A stretch of DNA of 64,000 bases from Streptomyces tropicalis (GTDB lineage Bacteria; Actinomycetota; Actinomycetes; Streptomycetales; Streptomycetaceae). Positions within the stretch are counted from its first letter, which is position 1. Each line of letters begins with the position of its first letter. Location: contig NZ_JARJBB010000019.1 in assembly GCF_029269835.1 (NCBI RefSeq), positions 1 to 64,000 of the forward strand. Direction: 5' to 3'. Below, piece by piece: positions 28,204-37,719 of this stretch. The notes below the pieces were generated by a model. It was given only the letters and a program-made list of their open reading frames with translations, had not been told where the DNA came from and did no database searches. The position numbers and the translations under genes were made by a program.

Positions 28204-28917
28204 ATGCGCGTCGAGATCTGGAGCGACATCGCCTGCCCCTGGTGCTACGTGGGCAAGGCCCGCTTCGAGAAGGCGCTGGCGGCCTTCGCGCACCGCGACG
28301 AGATCGAGGTGGTGCACCGCTCCTTCGAGCTGGACCCGGACCGGACCAAGGGCGACGTGCAGCCCGTGCTCGGCCTGCTCGCCGCGAAGTACGGCATGAG
28401 CGAGGCGCAGGCGCAGGCGGGCGAGGACGACCTGGGGCGCCAGGCCGCCGCCGAGGGGCTGGAGTACCGCACGCGGGACCGCGACCACGGCAGCACCTTC
28501 GACATGCACCGCCTGCTGCACCTCGCCGCGGAGCGGGGCCGCCGGAGCGAGCTGCTCGACGCCCTCTACCGGGCCAACTTCGCCGAGGAGCGATCGGTGT
28601 TCGCCGACGACGAGCGGCTGGTGGAGCTGGCGGTCGCCGCCGGCCTCGACGCGGACGACGCCCGCCGGGTGCTCGCCGACCCGGCCGCGTACGCCGACGC
28701 GGTGCGTGCCGACGAGCAGGAGGCCGCGCAGCTCGGCGTCACCGGAGTGCCCTTCTTCGTGCTCGACCGCGCCTACGGCGTCTCCGGCGCCCAGCCCGCC
28801 GAGGTCTTCACCCGGGCACTGGAACAGGCATGGGGCGGACGCTCCCCGCTGACCCGGGTCACGGGCACCGACGCGGAGGCCTGCGGCCCCGACGGCTGCG
28901 CGGTGCCGCGGTCCTAG
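28204..28917 (+). CDS. DsbA-family FrnE-like dithiol oxidoreductase
   Basis: 237 residues with no signal peptide, hence cytosolic. The thioredoxin-fold active site is Cys11-Pro-Trp-Cys14, the cis-Pro loop is 'GVTGVPFF', and there is a helical insertion between. FrnE-type proteins act in redox homeostasis or polyketide-linked isomerisation. The C-terminal 'EACGPDGCAVP' adds a Cys pair. The TAG stop lies inside a CTAG-ended inverted repeat (28913-28969). A TGAACGTTCA palindrome upstream suggests a dedicated repressor. Confidence 0.88.
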   Translation: MRVEIWSDIACPWCYVGKARFEKALAAFAHRDEIEVVHRSFELDPDRTKGDVQPVLGLLAAKYGMSEAQAQAGEDDLGRQAAAEGLEYRTRDRDHGSTFDMHRLLHLAAERGRRSELLDALYRANFAEERSVFADDERLVELAVAAGLDADDARRVLADPAAYADAVRADEQEAAQLGVTGVPFFVLDRAYGVSGAQPAEVFTRALEQAWGGRSPLTRVTGTDAEACGPDGCAVPRS

Positions 28918-28969
28918 GTCGTGTCCGCACAGTCCCGTCTGCGACGCGACGTCGCGGACACGCCCTAGG
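28913..28969. mobile_element. Short palindromic element with CCTAGG ends
   Basis: CCTAGG plus CGTGTCCGC at the left (28913-28928) is mirrored from 28969 inward with one mismatch. Total length is 57 bp, too short for a transposase. It overlaps the stop of the dsbA-like gene and may act as its terminator. The CTAG termini parallel the 16.7-kb MITE-like element although the sequences differ; calling it mobile is tentative. Confidence 0.4.
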
Positions 28970-29093
28970 CGTACTCGGGTCCGCCGTCGGGCGTCCGTGA
29001 CCGCGGCGCGGGCGGGAATGCCGCGCCGCGGCCCGGCCGAACACGTGCGGAACGCCGATGGACGGGGCCCGCGTCACCCCCCACAGTGGTCCC

Positions 29094-30143
29094 ATGGAGA
29101 CCTTCGCGACCCTCGTCCGTGCCGAGTTCGCCCCGAGGACCATCTATCTGAACACCGCGAGCACCGGGCTGCTGCCGCGTCGTACCGTCGACGCCCTGAG
29201 CACCGCCGTGGAGTCGGCCGCCGCCGGGCAGCCGACCGACATGTTCGCGGACGTCGAGGCGGCCCGCGCCGCCTTCGCCCGGCTGGCCGGCGTTCCGGCC
29301 CGCCGGGTCGCGGCCGGCGCCTCGGTCGCGGTGTACAGCGGGCTGATCGCCGCCGCGCTGCCTGCGGGCGCCGAAGTCCTCACCGCCGAGGGCGACTTCA
29401 GCTCGGTGGTGAACCCCTTCCACGTCCGCGGCGACCTGAAGGTGCGCGCGGTGCCGCTGGAGCGGATCGCCGAGTCGGTGCGCCCCGGCACCGCGCTGGT
29501 CGCGGTGAGCGCCGCGCAGTCGGCCGACGGCCGGATCGCCGACCTGCCGGCCGTCGCGGCCGCCGCACGGACGCACGGCGCCCGCACCTACGTCGACGCC
29601 TCCCAGGCCGCGGGCTGGCTGGACCTCGACGCGGGCGCCCACGACTTCCTCGCGGCCGTCGGCTACAAGTGGCTGCTGTGCCCGCGCGGCGTGGCCTTCC
29701 TGACCGTCCCCGACGACCTCGGCGGCCTCGGTCCGCTGTTCGCCGGATGGGTCGCGGGCGAACGGCCCTGGGACAGCTGCTACGGGCCGGTGGAGGAACT
29801 CGCCCACTCCGCGCGGCGGTTCGACGAGAGCCCCGCGCTGTTCTCCTACGCCGGCGCCCGCCGCTCCCTGGAACTCGTCGAGGAGCTGGGCGTGGCCGCC
29901 GTACGGGCGCACGACCTCCGCCTCGCCGAGCGGTTCCGCGCCGGCCTGACGGACCTCGGCCACGAGCCCGTCCCCGCCCCCGGCGCGCCGATCGTCTCCG
30001 TCCCCGGGCTCGGGCACCGGCGCGAGGAGCTGAGCCGGGCGGGCATCGAGGTGTCCGACCGGGCGGGCCGGCTGCGCGCGGCCTTCCACCTGTACACCAC
30101 GGAGGCCGACGTCGACCGCCTCCTGGCGGCCCTGGCCGGCTGA
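29094..30143 (+). CDS. Class V aminotransferase-like PLP enzyme
   Basis: 349 residues, fold type I. The family core is 'TYVDASQAAGWLDLD' (PLP Asp) followed by 'GYKWLLCPRG' with the Schiff-base Lys. It is closest to the isopenicillin-N-epimerase-like and kynureninase-like group; no desulfurase cysteine loop is present, so it is not a second SufS. CACAGT at 29082-29087 ends 6 nt before the ATG, consistent with a leaderless mRNA. The reaction is unknown. Confidence 0.85.
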   Translation: METFATLVRAEFAPRTIYLNTASTGLLPRRTVDALSTAVESAAAGQPTDMFADVEAARAAFARLAGVPARRVAAGASVAVYSGLIAAALPAGAEVLTAEGDFSSVVNPFHVRGDLKVRAVPLERIAESVRPGTALVAVSAAQSADGRIADLPAVAAAARTHGARTYVDASQAAGWLDLDAGAHDFLAAVGYKWLLCPRGVAFLTVPDDLGGLGPLFAGWVAGERPWDSCYGPVEELAHSARRFDESPALFSYAGARRSLELVEELGVAAVRAHDLRLAERFRAGLTDLGHEPVPAPGAPIVSVPGLGHRREELSRAGIEVSDRAGRLRAAFHLYTTEADVDRLLAALAG

Positions 30144-30152
30144 CCGGACGCC

Positions 30153-30198
30153 GCCGGGCCGGTGCCCCCCGTCCCACACGAGGAGGCACCGGCCCGGC
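30153..30198. terminator. Bidirectional terminator
   Basis: A perfect 14-bp stem (30153-30166 with 30185-30198) and an 18-nt loop, between the convergent aminotransferase and ectD. Confidence 0.85.
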
Positions 30199-30213
30199 AG
30201 ATCAGGGGGGCGG

Positions 30214-31122
30214 CTACTTCACCGGCGTGAAGTCACGCGCGCCGATGTAGTCCGGCCGGCGCACCGGCGCCGCGAACGGCTCCACCGCCGTGTTCTCCAC
30301 ACTGTTGAACACGATGAAGACGTTGCTGCGCGGGTACGGCGTGATGTTGTCGCCGGAGCCGTGCATGCAGTTGCAGTCGAACCACGTCGCCGAGCCGGCC
30401 CGCCCGGTGAAGAGCCTGATGCCGTGCTCGTCCGCGAACGTCGTCAGCGCCTTGTCCGAAGGCGTGCCCGCGTCCTGCATCTGCAGCGACTTCTTGTAGT
30501 TGTCCTTCGGCGTGGAGCCGGCGCAGCCGAGGAACGTCCGGTGCGACCCCGGCATGATCATCAGGCCGCCGTTGGTGTCGAGGTTCTCGGTCAGCGCGAT
30601 CGACACGGACACGGTCCGCATGTTCGGCAGGCCGTCCTCGGCGTGCCAGGTCTCGAAGTCGGAGTGCCAGTAGAAGCCGCTCGCCCCGAAACCCGGCTTG
30701 ACGTTGATCCGGGACTGGTGGACGTAGACGTCCGAACCGAGGATCTGCCGGGCCCGGCCGACCACCCGCTCGTCGCGCACGAGCCGGGCGAAGACCTCGC
30801 TGATCCGGTGCACCTCGAAGACCGAGCGGATCTCCTGCGAGGACGGCTCGACGATCGACCGGTCGTCCGCGCGGATCGCCGGGTCGGAGACCAGCCGGTC
30901 CAGCTCGCGCCGGTAGACGGCCACCTCGTCGTCGGTGATCAGCTGGTCGACGGCGAGGAAGCCGTCCCGCTCGTAGGCATGGAGGTCCGCGGCCGCGACC
31001 GGGCCCGGCGTGTCGGGGGCGCCCCACAGGACCGGGTCCTGCCGGGGGACGGCCACCTCCGTGGCGCCGCGGGTGGGGTACAGATCGGTGGGGGTGGGCT
31101 GGGTGGTCGTCGCGGCGGTCAC
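30214..31122 (-). CDS. ectD: EctD, ectoine hydroxylase
   Basis: 302 residues, a non-heme Fe(II)/2-oxoglutarate dioxygenase that makes 5-hydroxyectoine. Iron ligands are His153, Asp155 ('YWHSDFETWH') and His254 ('DCNCMHGSGDN'). The GTG start lies 7 bp after the ectC stop, with AGGAGG inside the ectC end. It is the last gene of ectABCD and ends at a strong terminator, so the strain should make hydroxyectoine as a heat and desiccation protectant. Confidence 0.97.
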   Translation of the reverse strand: MTAATTTQPTPTDLYPTRGATEVAVPRQDPVLWGAPDTPGPVAAADLHAYERDGFLAVDQLITDDEVAVYRRELDRLVSDPAIRADDRSIVEPSSQEIRSVFEVHRISEVFARLVRDERVVGRARQILGSDVYVHQSRINVKPGFGASGFYWHSDFETWHAEDGLPNMRTVSVSIALTENLDTNGGLMIMPGSHRTFLGCAGSTPKDNYKKSLQMQDAGTPSDKALTTFADEHGIRLFTGRAGSATWFDCNCMHGSGDNITPYPRSNVFIVFNSVENTAVEPFAAPVRRPDYIGARDFTPVK

Positions 31123-31129
31123 GGTGGTC

Positions 31130-31528
31130 TCAGACCTCCTCGGTCAGCAGCGGGTAGACGCCGTTCTCGTCGTGGTCCTCCCGTCCGGTGACCGGCGGGT
31201 TGAACACGCAGATGCAGTGGAAGTCCTCCTTGACCTTGAGCGTGTGCCGCTCGTGGCCGTTCAGGAGGTACATGGTGCCGGGGGTGATCGTGTAGGTCTT
31301 CCCGGTCTCGCGGTCGGTCAGCTCGGCCTCGCCCTTGGTGCAGACGACGGCCTCGATGTGGTTGGCGTACCACATCGACGTCTCCGTACCCGCGTACAGG
31401 ATCGTCTCGTGGACGGAGAAGCCGACCTTCTCCTTGGCCAGGACGATGCGCTTGCTCTCCCAGGTGCCGGACGCGGCCTTCACGTGCCGGTCGGTGCCCT
31501 CGATGTCCTTGAACGAACGGACGATCAC
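31130..31528 (-). CDS. ectC: EctC, ectoine synthase
   Basis: 132 residues, a small cupin that cyclises N-gamma-acetyl-diaminobutyrate to ectoine. '[20 protein letters not shown]' and '[15 protein letters not shown]' contain the metal-binding Glu, Tyr and His positions typical of EctC. It lies 100 bp after ectB; the gap has no ORF. Confidence 0.97.
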   Translation of the reverse strand: MIVRSFKDIEGTDRHVKAASGTWESKRIVLAKEKVGFSVHETILYAGTETSMWYANHIEAVVCTKGEAELTDRETGKTYTITPGTMYLLNGHERHTLKVKEDFHCICVFNPPVTGREDHDENGVYPLLTEEV

Positions 31529-31628
31529 GGTGTTGCCTGCCTCCTCGGTCCGGGCGGTCGTGCCCCGGTGTGCGGTGTACTCGTACTGCGGTGCTGCCGG
31601 TACTGCGGTGTTTCCCGTGCGGGGCCCG

Positions 31629-32900
31629 TCACACCGTCTCGCGGACGGCGCGGGCCAGGGTCTTCATGCCCTCGTCGAGTTCCTCGGGGGTGATGGTGAG
31701 CGCGGGCAGCAGCTTGACGACCTCGCTCTCGGGGCCCGAGGTCTCGATCAGCAGACCCAGCTCGAAGGCGCGCTTGGCGACCCGCCCCGCGCGGGCCTTG
31801 TCGTGGAACTCCAGACCCCAGACCAGGCCCCGGCCCCGGTACTCCTTGATGTCGGCGAGGTTCTCCTCGGTGATCGAGATGAGCCACTGCTCGACCTGCT
31901 CGCCCCGGGTGCGGGTCTGCTTCTCCATCGCGGCGCCGTCGGCCCAGTAGGTCTCCAGCGCGGCGGTGGCGGTGACGAAGGCGGGGTTGTTGCCGCGGAA
32001 GGTGCCGTTGTGCTCGCCCGGCTCCCAGACGTCCAGCTCGGGCTTGAACAGGCACAGCGACATCGGCAGCCCGTAGCCGCTGATCGACTTCGACACCGTG
32101 ACGATGTCCGGCACGATCCCGGCCTCCTCGAAGGAGAAGAAGGCCCCGGTGCGCCCGCATCCCATCTGGATGTCGTCGACGATGAGCAGCATGTCCTGCC
32201 GCTCGCACAGCTCCTTGAGGGCGCGCAGCCACTCGGGCCGCGCTGCGTTGATGCCGCCCTCGCCCTGCACGGTCTCCACGATCACGGCGGCCGGCTTGTT
32301 GAGGCCGGAGCCCTGGTCCTCCAGGAGCCGCTCGAACCACAGGAAGTCGGGGACCTGGCCCTCGAAGTAGTTGTCGAACGGCATGGGGGTGCCGTGCACC
32401 AGGGGGATGCCCGCACCGGCGCGCTTGAAGGCGTTGCCGGTGACGGCGAGGGAGCCCAGCGACATGCCGTGGAAGGCGTTGGTGAACGACACGATGGCCT
32501 CGCGGCCCTTCACCTTCCGCGCGAGCTTCAGCGCGGACTCCACGGCGTTGGTGCCGGTCGGGCCCGGGAACATCACCTTGTACGGCAGGTCCCGCTGCCG
32601 CAGCACCAGATCCTGGAAGGTCTGCAGGAAGGAACGTTTCGCCACGGTGGACATGTCCAGTCCGTGGGTGACGCCGTCGCGCTCCAGGTAGTCGATCAGC
32701 GCGCGTTTCAGGACCGGGTTGTTGTGGCCGTAGTTGAGTGAGCCGGCGCCCGCGAAGAAGTCCAGGTACTCGTGGCCGTCCTCGTCGTACATGCGGCTGC
32801 CCTGCGCGCGGTCGAAGACGGTGGGCCAGCCGCGGCAGTAGCTGCGCACCTCGGACTCCACGGTCTCGAAGACGCTGAGGTCGGGCTGGGTGATGGTCAC
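31629..32900 (-). CDS. ectB: EctB, diaminobutyrate-2-oxoglutarate transaminase
   Basis: 423 residues, class III PLP aminotransferase. It makes L-2,4-diaminobutyrate from aspartate semialdehyde using glutamate. Readable blocks are '[19 protein letters not shown]', '[19 protein letters not shown]', '[14 protein letters not shown]' and the PLP-lysine segment '[13 protein letters not shown]'. The gene starts 58 bp after ectA. Length and motifs are complete. Confidence 0.97.
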   Translation of the reverse strand: MTITQPDLSVFETVESEVRSYCRGWPTVFDRAQGSRMYDEDGHEYLDFFAGAGSLNYGHNNPVLKRALIDYLERDGVTHGLDMSTVAKRSFLQTFQDLVLRQRDLPYKVMFPGPTGTNAVESALKLARKVKGREAIVSFTNAFHGMSLGSLAVTGNAFKRAGAGIPLVHGTPMPFDNYFEGQVPDFLWFERLLEDQGSGLNKPAAVIVETVQGEGGINAARPEWLRALKELCERQDMLLIVDDIQMGCGRTGAFFSFEEAGIVPDIVTVSKSISGYGLPMSLCLFKPELDVWEPGEHNGTFRGNNPAFVTATAALETYWADGAAMEKQTRTRGEQVEQWLISITEENLADIKEYRGRGLVWGLEFHDKARAGRVAKRAFELGLLIETSGPESEVVKLLPALTITPEELDEGMKTLARAVRETV

Positions 32901-32958
32901 GTCGAATCGCTCCTCTGTGCGTGAGGGGTGGTGTGGGGAGATGCTGGTGCGGGCCAGG

Positions 32959-33498
32959 TCAGAAGGAGAGCGGTCCGATCCGGTAGAGGACCTCGGGGTC
33001 GTGCGGCCCGTCCGGGAACTGCTCGGTCGCGAACAGGACCTCGCGCTCGACGTCCGCGCCGTGGCGGGCGGCGTACGAGGTGAAGAGGCGCTCGGAGGCG
33101 GTGTTCCCGGGGGTGATCGTGGTCTCGACCTCGGTGAGCCCGCGCTCGGCGGCGACGCGGGCGGTGAGGGTGTCCAGCAACCGGGCGGCCAGGCCGCGGC
33201 CGCGCTGGGACGCGTCGACGGCCACCTGCCAGACGAGGAGGGTGTGCGGGCGGTCGGGCCGCACGTACCCCGTGACGAAGCCGACGGGCCGGCCGTCGGT
33301 CCCGCGTGCCACCGCGGACGTGGCGGCGAAGTCGCGGCACCACAGCAGATAGCTGTACGAGGAGTTCAGGTCGAGCGTCCCGGAGTCCTTCGCGATCCGC
33401 CACAGCCCGGCGCCGTCGGCGACGTCCGGGCGCTCGATACGCACGGTCTCCGGCAATTCGGTGTGGGGGGATTGCAGGTCTGCTTGTGCGGCGGTCAT
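32959..33498 (-). CDS. ectA: EctA, diaminobutyrate acetyltransferase
   Basis: 179 residues, GNAT fold. It acetylates L-2,4-diaminobutyrate on the gamma nitrogen. 'YSYLLWCRDFAATS', 'VWQVAVDASQRGRGLAARLL' and 'TTITPGNTASERLFTSYA' are characteristic. It is the first gene of ectABCD; upstream lies a 386-bp AT-rich control region. Only a weak ribosome site (GGTAAG) is seen before the ATG. Confidence 0.96.
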   Translation of the reverse strand: MTAAQADLQSPHTELPETVRIERPDVADGAGLWRIAKDSGTLDLNSSYSYLLWCRDFAATSAVARGTDGRPVGFVTGYVRPDRPHTLLVWQVAVDASQRGRGLAARLLDTLTARVAAERGLTEVETTITPGNTASERLFTSYAARHGADVEREVLFATEQFPDGPHDPEVLYRIGPLSF

Positions 33499-33653
33499 AC
33501 GAATTGAACTTACCGAGCAGAATTCAAAAATGCATCGCCGCTCGGGGTTACGTGGCGGGCGCGTCTGTGTTATCGCGCGAGCGCACGGCCGCGTGAATCG
33601 AGGATCTATTGTCCAAATTTGCCCGGTTAATAAGGGACAAAAGGAGTGCGCTT
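33499..33653. promoter_or_regulatory. AT-rich ect upstream region
   Basis: This stretch and 33738-33800 are far richer in A and T than the rest of the window, with TTGAAT, TTAATAA and GTTAATTGCAATTC-like segments. It should contain the ectA promoter and sites for stress regulation. I cannot assign a single -35/-10 pair with confidence. Confidence 0.5.
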
Positions 33654-33737
33654 GTGCAGTGTGTCACAGCCGCGCAATCTGCACGAGATCCCCCCGAATT
33701 CTGTGACCAGGACGACGTGTGGGATCTCCGTGTTTAG
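33654..33737 (+). CDS. Candidate 27-residue small protein upstream of ect
   Basis: GTG at 33654 follows AAGGAG (33641-33646) with a 7-nt spacer and opens a 27-codon frame ending in TAG: 'VQCVTAAQSARDPPEFCDQD' then Asp-Val-Trp-Asp-Leu-Arg-Val. Two cysteines and an acidic C-terminal half give it a protein-like look. It is divergent from ectA. I know of no homologue; it could be a real microprotein, a leader peptide or chance. Confidence 0.35.
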   Translation: MQCVTAAQSARDPPEFCDQDDVWDLRV

Positions 33738-33884
33738 GGGAGGGATTACGGGGCAGAAGATTAAGGGAATCTACGTTAATTGCAATTCTAATTCATTGCC
33801 GTGTTTCTGTGTTTCCGTGTTCCGGTGCTCCCGCGCCCCTGCCGCACCGCCGGCCCGGGCGCCTTCGGTGCCTGCGCGGCGGAG

Positions 33885-35003
33885 CTAGGCGGACGGCGTC
33901 CGCCCGTGCCAGGCCGTGCGGGCCGTCTCCAGGGCCGCGTCGGGGGCGGTCGGGGTGCCGGTCTCCGCGAGGGCGGCGCCCAGGGCCTTCAGGGCGGCCT
34001 CGACCGTGCCGAGGGCCGCGTCGGGGCCGTAGTGGTTGACGCGGATCATCTCCCCGGCCAGCGCACCGCCGCCCGCGGCCAGCGGGACGGCCGGGTCGGC
34101 GCGCAGGGCCCGCGCCACCAGGTCGGAGGCGTCGGTCCCGGCGGGGGTGCGCAGGGTCGTCGCGACCGGGGCCGCCTCGTGGTCCTGGTGGACGTAGGGC
34201 GTGAGGCCCCCGCCCAGCGCCGGAGCGCCCGCCCGGGTCGCCGCGGCGGCCGCCCGGTGGACCGCCGTCACGGCGTCCAGCCCGGCCGTCTCGATGCGCT
34301 CGACGCACGCCTCCAGGGCCAGCATCTCCAGCTGTGCCGGGGCGTGCAGCAGGGCCGTGCGGCCGCCGTCGATCCAGCGCTCCTTCCAGTCCAGCAGGGA
34401 CAGGTAGGAGCGGCGCGGTGCCCGCGGGTTGGCCGCCATCCGCGCCCACGCCCGCTCGCTCACCGACACCGCGGACACCCCGGCCGGGCCGCCCATCGCC
34501 TTCTGCGCCCCGATCACGCACAGGTCGACGCCCCAGGCGTCCGGCAGCACCGGCTCCGCGCCGACGGAGGCCACGGCGTCCAGGTAGAAGAGCGCCCCCT
34601 GCTCGCGCACCGCCTCGCCGATCGCGGGGACCGGGTTGGTGTTGCCGGTGGCCGCCTCCGCGTGCACCAGCGAGACGAAGTCGATCTCCGGGTGCTCCGC
34701 GAAGGCCTGCCGCACCTGGTCGGCCGTGACCGCGGTGTGGAAGGGCACCGGCAGGTCGACGACGGTGGCGCCGCAGTCCCGCAGCCAGTCGCCGAAGGTC
34801 TGCCCGTAGGGGCCGGTGACGATGTTCAGTGCGGTCGTGCCGGGGCCGGCCGCCGCGCGGATCGCGCCCTCCAGCGGCAGCAGCGCCTCGCCCTGCATGA
34901 TCACGACGTCCTGCTCGGTGGCGAGCAGCCGTGCCACCCGGTCCTCGATCGAGGCGAAGCGGGCGGCGCTCAGCGGGGCGAGGTCCAGGTAGGGGTGGGT
35001 CAC
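33885..35003 (-). CDS. Class V aminotransferase (alanine-glyoxylate/serine-pyruvate type)
   Basis: 372 residues, PLP-dependent fold type I. 'GALFYLDAVASVGAEPVLPD' holds the PLP-binding Asp, and 'VIGAQKAMGGPAGVSAVSVS' the Schiff-base Lys. This layout matches small-subunit-like purine catabolism and serine-pyruvate aminotransferases. It starts 219 bp from the divergent amino-acid importer, which may share its nitrogen-related role (inference). Confidence 0.87.
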   Translation of the reverse strand: MTHPYLDLAPLSAARFASIEDRVARLLATEQDVVIMQGEALLPLEGAIRAAAGPGTTALNIVTGPYGQTFGDWLRDCGATVVDLPVPFHTAVTADQVRQAFAEHPEIDFVSLVHAEAATGNTNPVPAIGEAVREQGALFYLDAVASVGAEPVLPDAWGVDLCVIGAQKAMGGPAGVSAVSVSERAWARMAANPRAPRRSYLSLLDWKERWIDGGRTALLHAPAQLEMLALEACVERIETAGLDAVTAVHRAAAAATRAGAPALGGGLTPYVHQDHEAAPVATTLRTPAGTDASDLVARALRADPAVPLAAGGGALAGEMIRVNHYGPDAALGTVEAALKALGAALAETGTPTAPDAALETARTAWHGRTPSA

Positions 35004-35135
35004 GGCGGTGCTCTCTTCTCGGTCGCGGGGCCGACCGGCTCGGCGGTGTCGGCGGTGTCGAGCGTAACCGGCCGTCCCGGCCCGGTTCCCACCGGTGACT
35101 TCGCAGGGCGGACGGTGTCGTTACCATGGGTTTGA

Positions 35136-35164
35136 TTTGAGAGACCCAAACTTTTCCTTATAAT
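35136..35164 (+). promoter_or_regulatory. Promoter of the amino-acid ABC importer
   Basis: TTTGAG (35136-35141) and a perfect TATAAT (35159-35164) are 17 nt apart, an unusually consensus-like vegetative promoter for this genome. It lies about 58 bp before the GTG start of the binding-protein gene. Confidence 0.7.
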
Positions 35165-35222
35165 CGGAACCCATACGTCCTCTGCAGTACGCATCCCTGA
35201 TCCCCCACAGAGAGGTCGCCCC

Positions 35223-36068
35223 GTGATCACGCTCTCCGGGCGCCGGGCCCGCATCCTGGCCGCCACCACCGCTACGGCCGGGCTCGTGCTCGTGGCCGGC
35301 TGCACCTCGACGGGCAGCGGCGGCGGCGGCAAGACGGCCGGCGGCGTCGAGGTGGTCAAGGCCGGCCGGCTCACCACCTGCACCCACCTGCCGTACCCGC
35401 CCTTCCAGTCCGAGATCGGCGGCAAGGTCCAGGGCTTCGACGTCTCGCTGATCGACCTGGTCGCCAAGGACCTCGGCGTGAAGCAGCAGATCCTCGACAC
35501 GCCCTTCGAGAACTTCAAGACCGGCGCGTTCCTCAACTCCGGCCAGTGCGACCTCGCCGCGGCCGGCATGACCATCACCGCCGAGCGCAAGAAGAACGTC
35601 GACTTCTCCGACCCGTACTTCAACGCCACCCAGGCGGTCCTGGTGGACAGGAAGAGCGGGGTCAACTCCTTCGCCGACATCAAGGCCAAGGGCAAGAAGC
35701 TCGGCACCCAGGCCCAGACCACCGGTGAGGACTACGCCAAGAAGAAGGGCTTCGACTCGATCTCCTTCGAGTCCTCCGACGCCCTCCTCAACGGCCTGCG
35801 CACCGGCCAGGTCCAGGCCGTCGTCATCGACTACCCGGTCGTCCAGGGCTGGCTGAAGGACAAGGCCAACGCCTCCGCCTTCAAGGTCGTCGACAACCTC
35901 GACACCGGCGAGCAGTACGGCTTCACGGTGAAGAAGGGCAACACCAGGCTCCTCGCCGCGATCAACAAGGCCATCGCCCACGCCAAGGCCGACGGCACGT
36001 ACAAGAAGCTGTACGAGAAGTGGATCGGCCCCTACGACGCGGCCGCGGCCTCCCCCTCCGCGTCATGA
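35223..36068 (+). CDS. Polar amino-acid ABC transporter binding lipoprotein
   Basis: 281 residues. The lipobox 'LVAGC' puts the lipidated Cys at 27, followed by a Gly/Ser-rich linker and an SBP family 3 domain ('[20 protein letters not shown]', '[20 protein letters not shown]', '[12 protein letters not shown]'). This is the glutamate/glutamine/cystine-type fold, tethered outside the membrane. GTG start with GAGAGG upstream. The stop overlaps the permease start by 4 bp. Confidence 0.92.
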   Translation: MITLSGRRARILAATTATAGLVLVAGCTSTGSGGGGKTAGGVEVVKAGRLTTCTHLPYPPFQSEIGGKVQGFDVSLIDLVAKDLGVKQQILDTPFENFKTGAFLNSGQCDLAAAGMTITAERKKNVDFSDPYFNATQAVLVDRKSGVNSFADIKAKGKKLGTQAQTTGEDYAKKKGFDSISFESSDALLNGLRTGQVQAVVIDYPVVQGWLKDKANASAFKVVDNLDTGEQYGFTVKKGNTRLLAAINKAIAHAKADGTYKKLYEKWIGPYDAAAASPSAS

Positions 36069-36910
36069 CCGGAGCCACCGGCACTCCCGTCGTGTCCGGC
36101 GGTCCGCGCGCCCGGCGCCTGACCAGGCGCCGGCGGCGCCAGCTGTCGCGGGCCGTCCAGTACGCCGTCTTCGTGGCCGCCGTGATCGCCTTCGCGGTCA
36201 CGGCGGACTGGGGGCGGCTGCAGAACCAGTTCGCGCAGCCGGACATCGCCCGGCAGATGTTCCCCGACGTCATCACCCTGGCGCTGAAGAACACCGTGCT
36301 GTACACGGTGTCCGGCTTCGCCGTCGGCCTGGTGCTCGGCATGGTCATCGCGCTGATGCGGCTGTCGTCGGTGGGCCCCTACCGCTGGCTCGCCGGCGTC
36401 TACATCGAGATCTTCCGCGGACTGCCCGCCCTGCTGATCTTCATCTTCGTCGGGGTGGCCGTCCCGCTGGCGTTCCCCGGCACGGAGATCATCGGCGGGA
36501 CCTACGGCAAGGTCGCCCTCGCGCTCGGACTGGTCTCCGCCGCCTACATGGCCGAGACGATCCGCGCGGGCATCCAGGCCGTGCCCAAGGGGCAGACGGA
36601 GGCGGCCCGCTCGCTCGGCTTCACGCCCGCCCGGGCCATGGTCTCGATCGTCGTCCCGCAGGCCTTCCGGATCATCCTGCCGCCGCTGACCAACGAGCTG
36701 GTCCAGCTCTTCAAGGACTCCTCGCTGGTGCTCTTCCTCGGTGTCACCCTGGAGGAGCGCGAGCTGTCGAAGTTCGGCCGGGACCTGGCCAGCACGACCG
36801 CCAACTCCACCCCGATCCTCGTCGCCGGCCTGTGCTACCTGCTGGTCACGATCCCGCTCGGCTTCGTGGCGCGCCGTATGGAGGCCAAGGCCCAGGAGGC
36901 CGTCAAGTGA
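36065..36910 (+). CDS. Polar amino-acid ABC transporter permease
   Basis: 281 residues with a basic cytoplasmic N-terminus ('[16 protein letters not shown]') and about five membrane helices. The HisM/GlnP-type core is '[17 protein letters not shown]', and the ATPase-docking EAA loop reads '[20 protein letters not shown]'. Only one permease gene is present, so the channel is presumably a homodimer. It overlaps the binding-protein and ATPase genes by 4 bp each. Confidence 0.92.
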   Translation: MTGATGTPVVSGGPRARRLTRRRRRQLSRAVQYAVFVAAVIAFAVTADWGRLQNQFAQPDIARQMFPDVITLALKNTVLYTVSGFAVGLVLGMVIALMRLSSVGPYRWLAGVYIEIFRGLPALLIFIFVGVAVPLAFPGTEIIGGTYGKVALALGLVSAAYMAETIRAGIQAVPKGQTEAARSLGFTPARAMVSIVVPQAFRIILPPLTNELVQLFKDSSLVLFLGVTLEERELSKFGRDLASTTANSTPILVAGLCYLLVTIPLGFVARRMEAKAQEAVK

Positions 36911-37692
36911 GCACCCCCGAGATCCTCGTCCGGGACCTGCACAAGTCCTTCGGCGCCAACGAGGTGCTGCGCGGCATCGACCTGGAGGTCCGCCGGGGCG
37001 AGGTCGTCTGCGTCATCGGCCCCTCCGGCTCCGGCAAGTCCACGCTGCTGCGCTGCGTCAACCTGCTGGAGGAGCCCAGCCGGGGCCAGGTCCTCGTCGG
37101 GGGCACCGAACTGACCGACCCCGACGTCGACATCGACGCCGCCCGGCGCCGTATCGGCATGGTCTTCCAGCAGTTCAACCTGTTCCCGCACCTCACCGTG
37201 ACCGAGAACCTCACCCTGCCGCAGCGGCGGGTGCTGAAGCGGGACAGGGCGAGCGCGGCGCGGATCGCCGCGGAGAACCTCCAGCGGGTGGGCCTGGCCG
37301 AGAAGGCGGACGCCTATCCGGCCGCCCTGTCCGGCGGCCAGCAGCAGCGGGTCGCCATCGCCCGCGCGCTCGCCATGGGACCCGAGGTGATGCTCTTCGA
37401 CGAGCCGACCTCCGCGCTCGACCCCGAACTGGTCGGCGACGTCCTGGCCGTGATGCGCATGCTCGCCGACGAGGGCATGACGATGATGGTCGTCACCCAC
37501 GAGATGACCTTCGCACGCGAGGTCGCCGACCGCGTCGTGTTCATGGACGGCGGCGTGGTCGTCGAGGACGGCACCCCGGAACAGGTCATCGGCGACCCGG
37601 GCCACGAGCGCACGCGCCACTTCCTCTCCCGCCTCCTGGACCCGGCGATGGCCGAGATGGAGCAGGAGAGCCCCGACCGGGCCGACCGCTGA
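36907..37692 (+). CDS. Polar amino-acid ABC transporter ATPase
   Basis: 261 residues. Walker A 'GPSGSGKST', Q-loop '[13 protein letters not shown]', signature '[15 protein letters not shown]' and Walker B '[14 protein letters not shown]' identify a GlnQ/HisP-type importer ATPase. The GTG start is within the permease stop (GTGA). It is the third and last gene of the importer operon; the next gene has its own promoter. Confidence 0.95.
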   Translation: MSTPEILVRDLHKSFGANEVLRGIDLEVRRGEVVCVIGPSGSGKSTLLRCVNLLEEPSRGQVLVGGTELTDPDVDIDAARRRIGMVFQQFNLFPHLTVTENLTLPQRRVLKRDRASAARIAAENLQRVGLAEKADAYPAALSGGQQQRVAIARALAMGPEVMLFDEPTSALDPELVGDVLAVMRMLADEGMTMMVVTHEMTFAREVADRVVFMDGGVVVEDGTPEQVIGDPGHERTRHFLSRLLDPAMAEMEQESPDRADR

Positions 37693-37719
37693 CGCGCGGA
37701 CGTCACTAAGGTGCCGTGC

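Noticed and set aside
29094-30143. A second cysteine desulfurase
   Set aside because: The fold matches class V enzymes, but the conserved persulfide Cys loop (xHHCA) is absent and it is not linked to suf.
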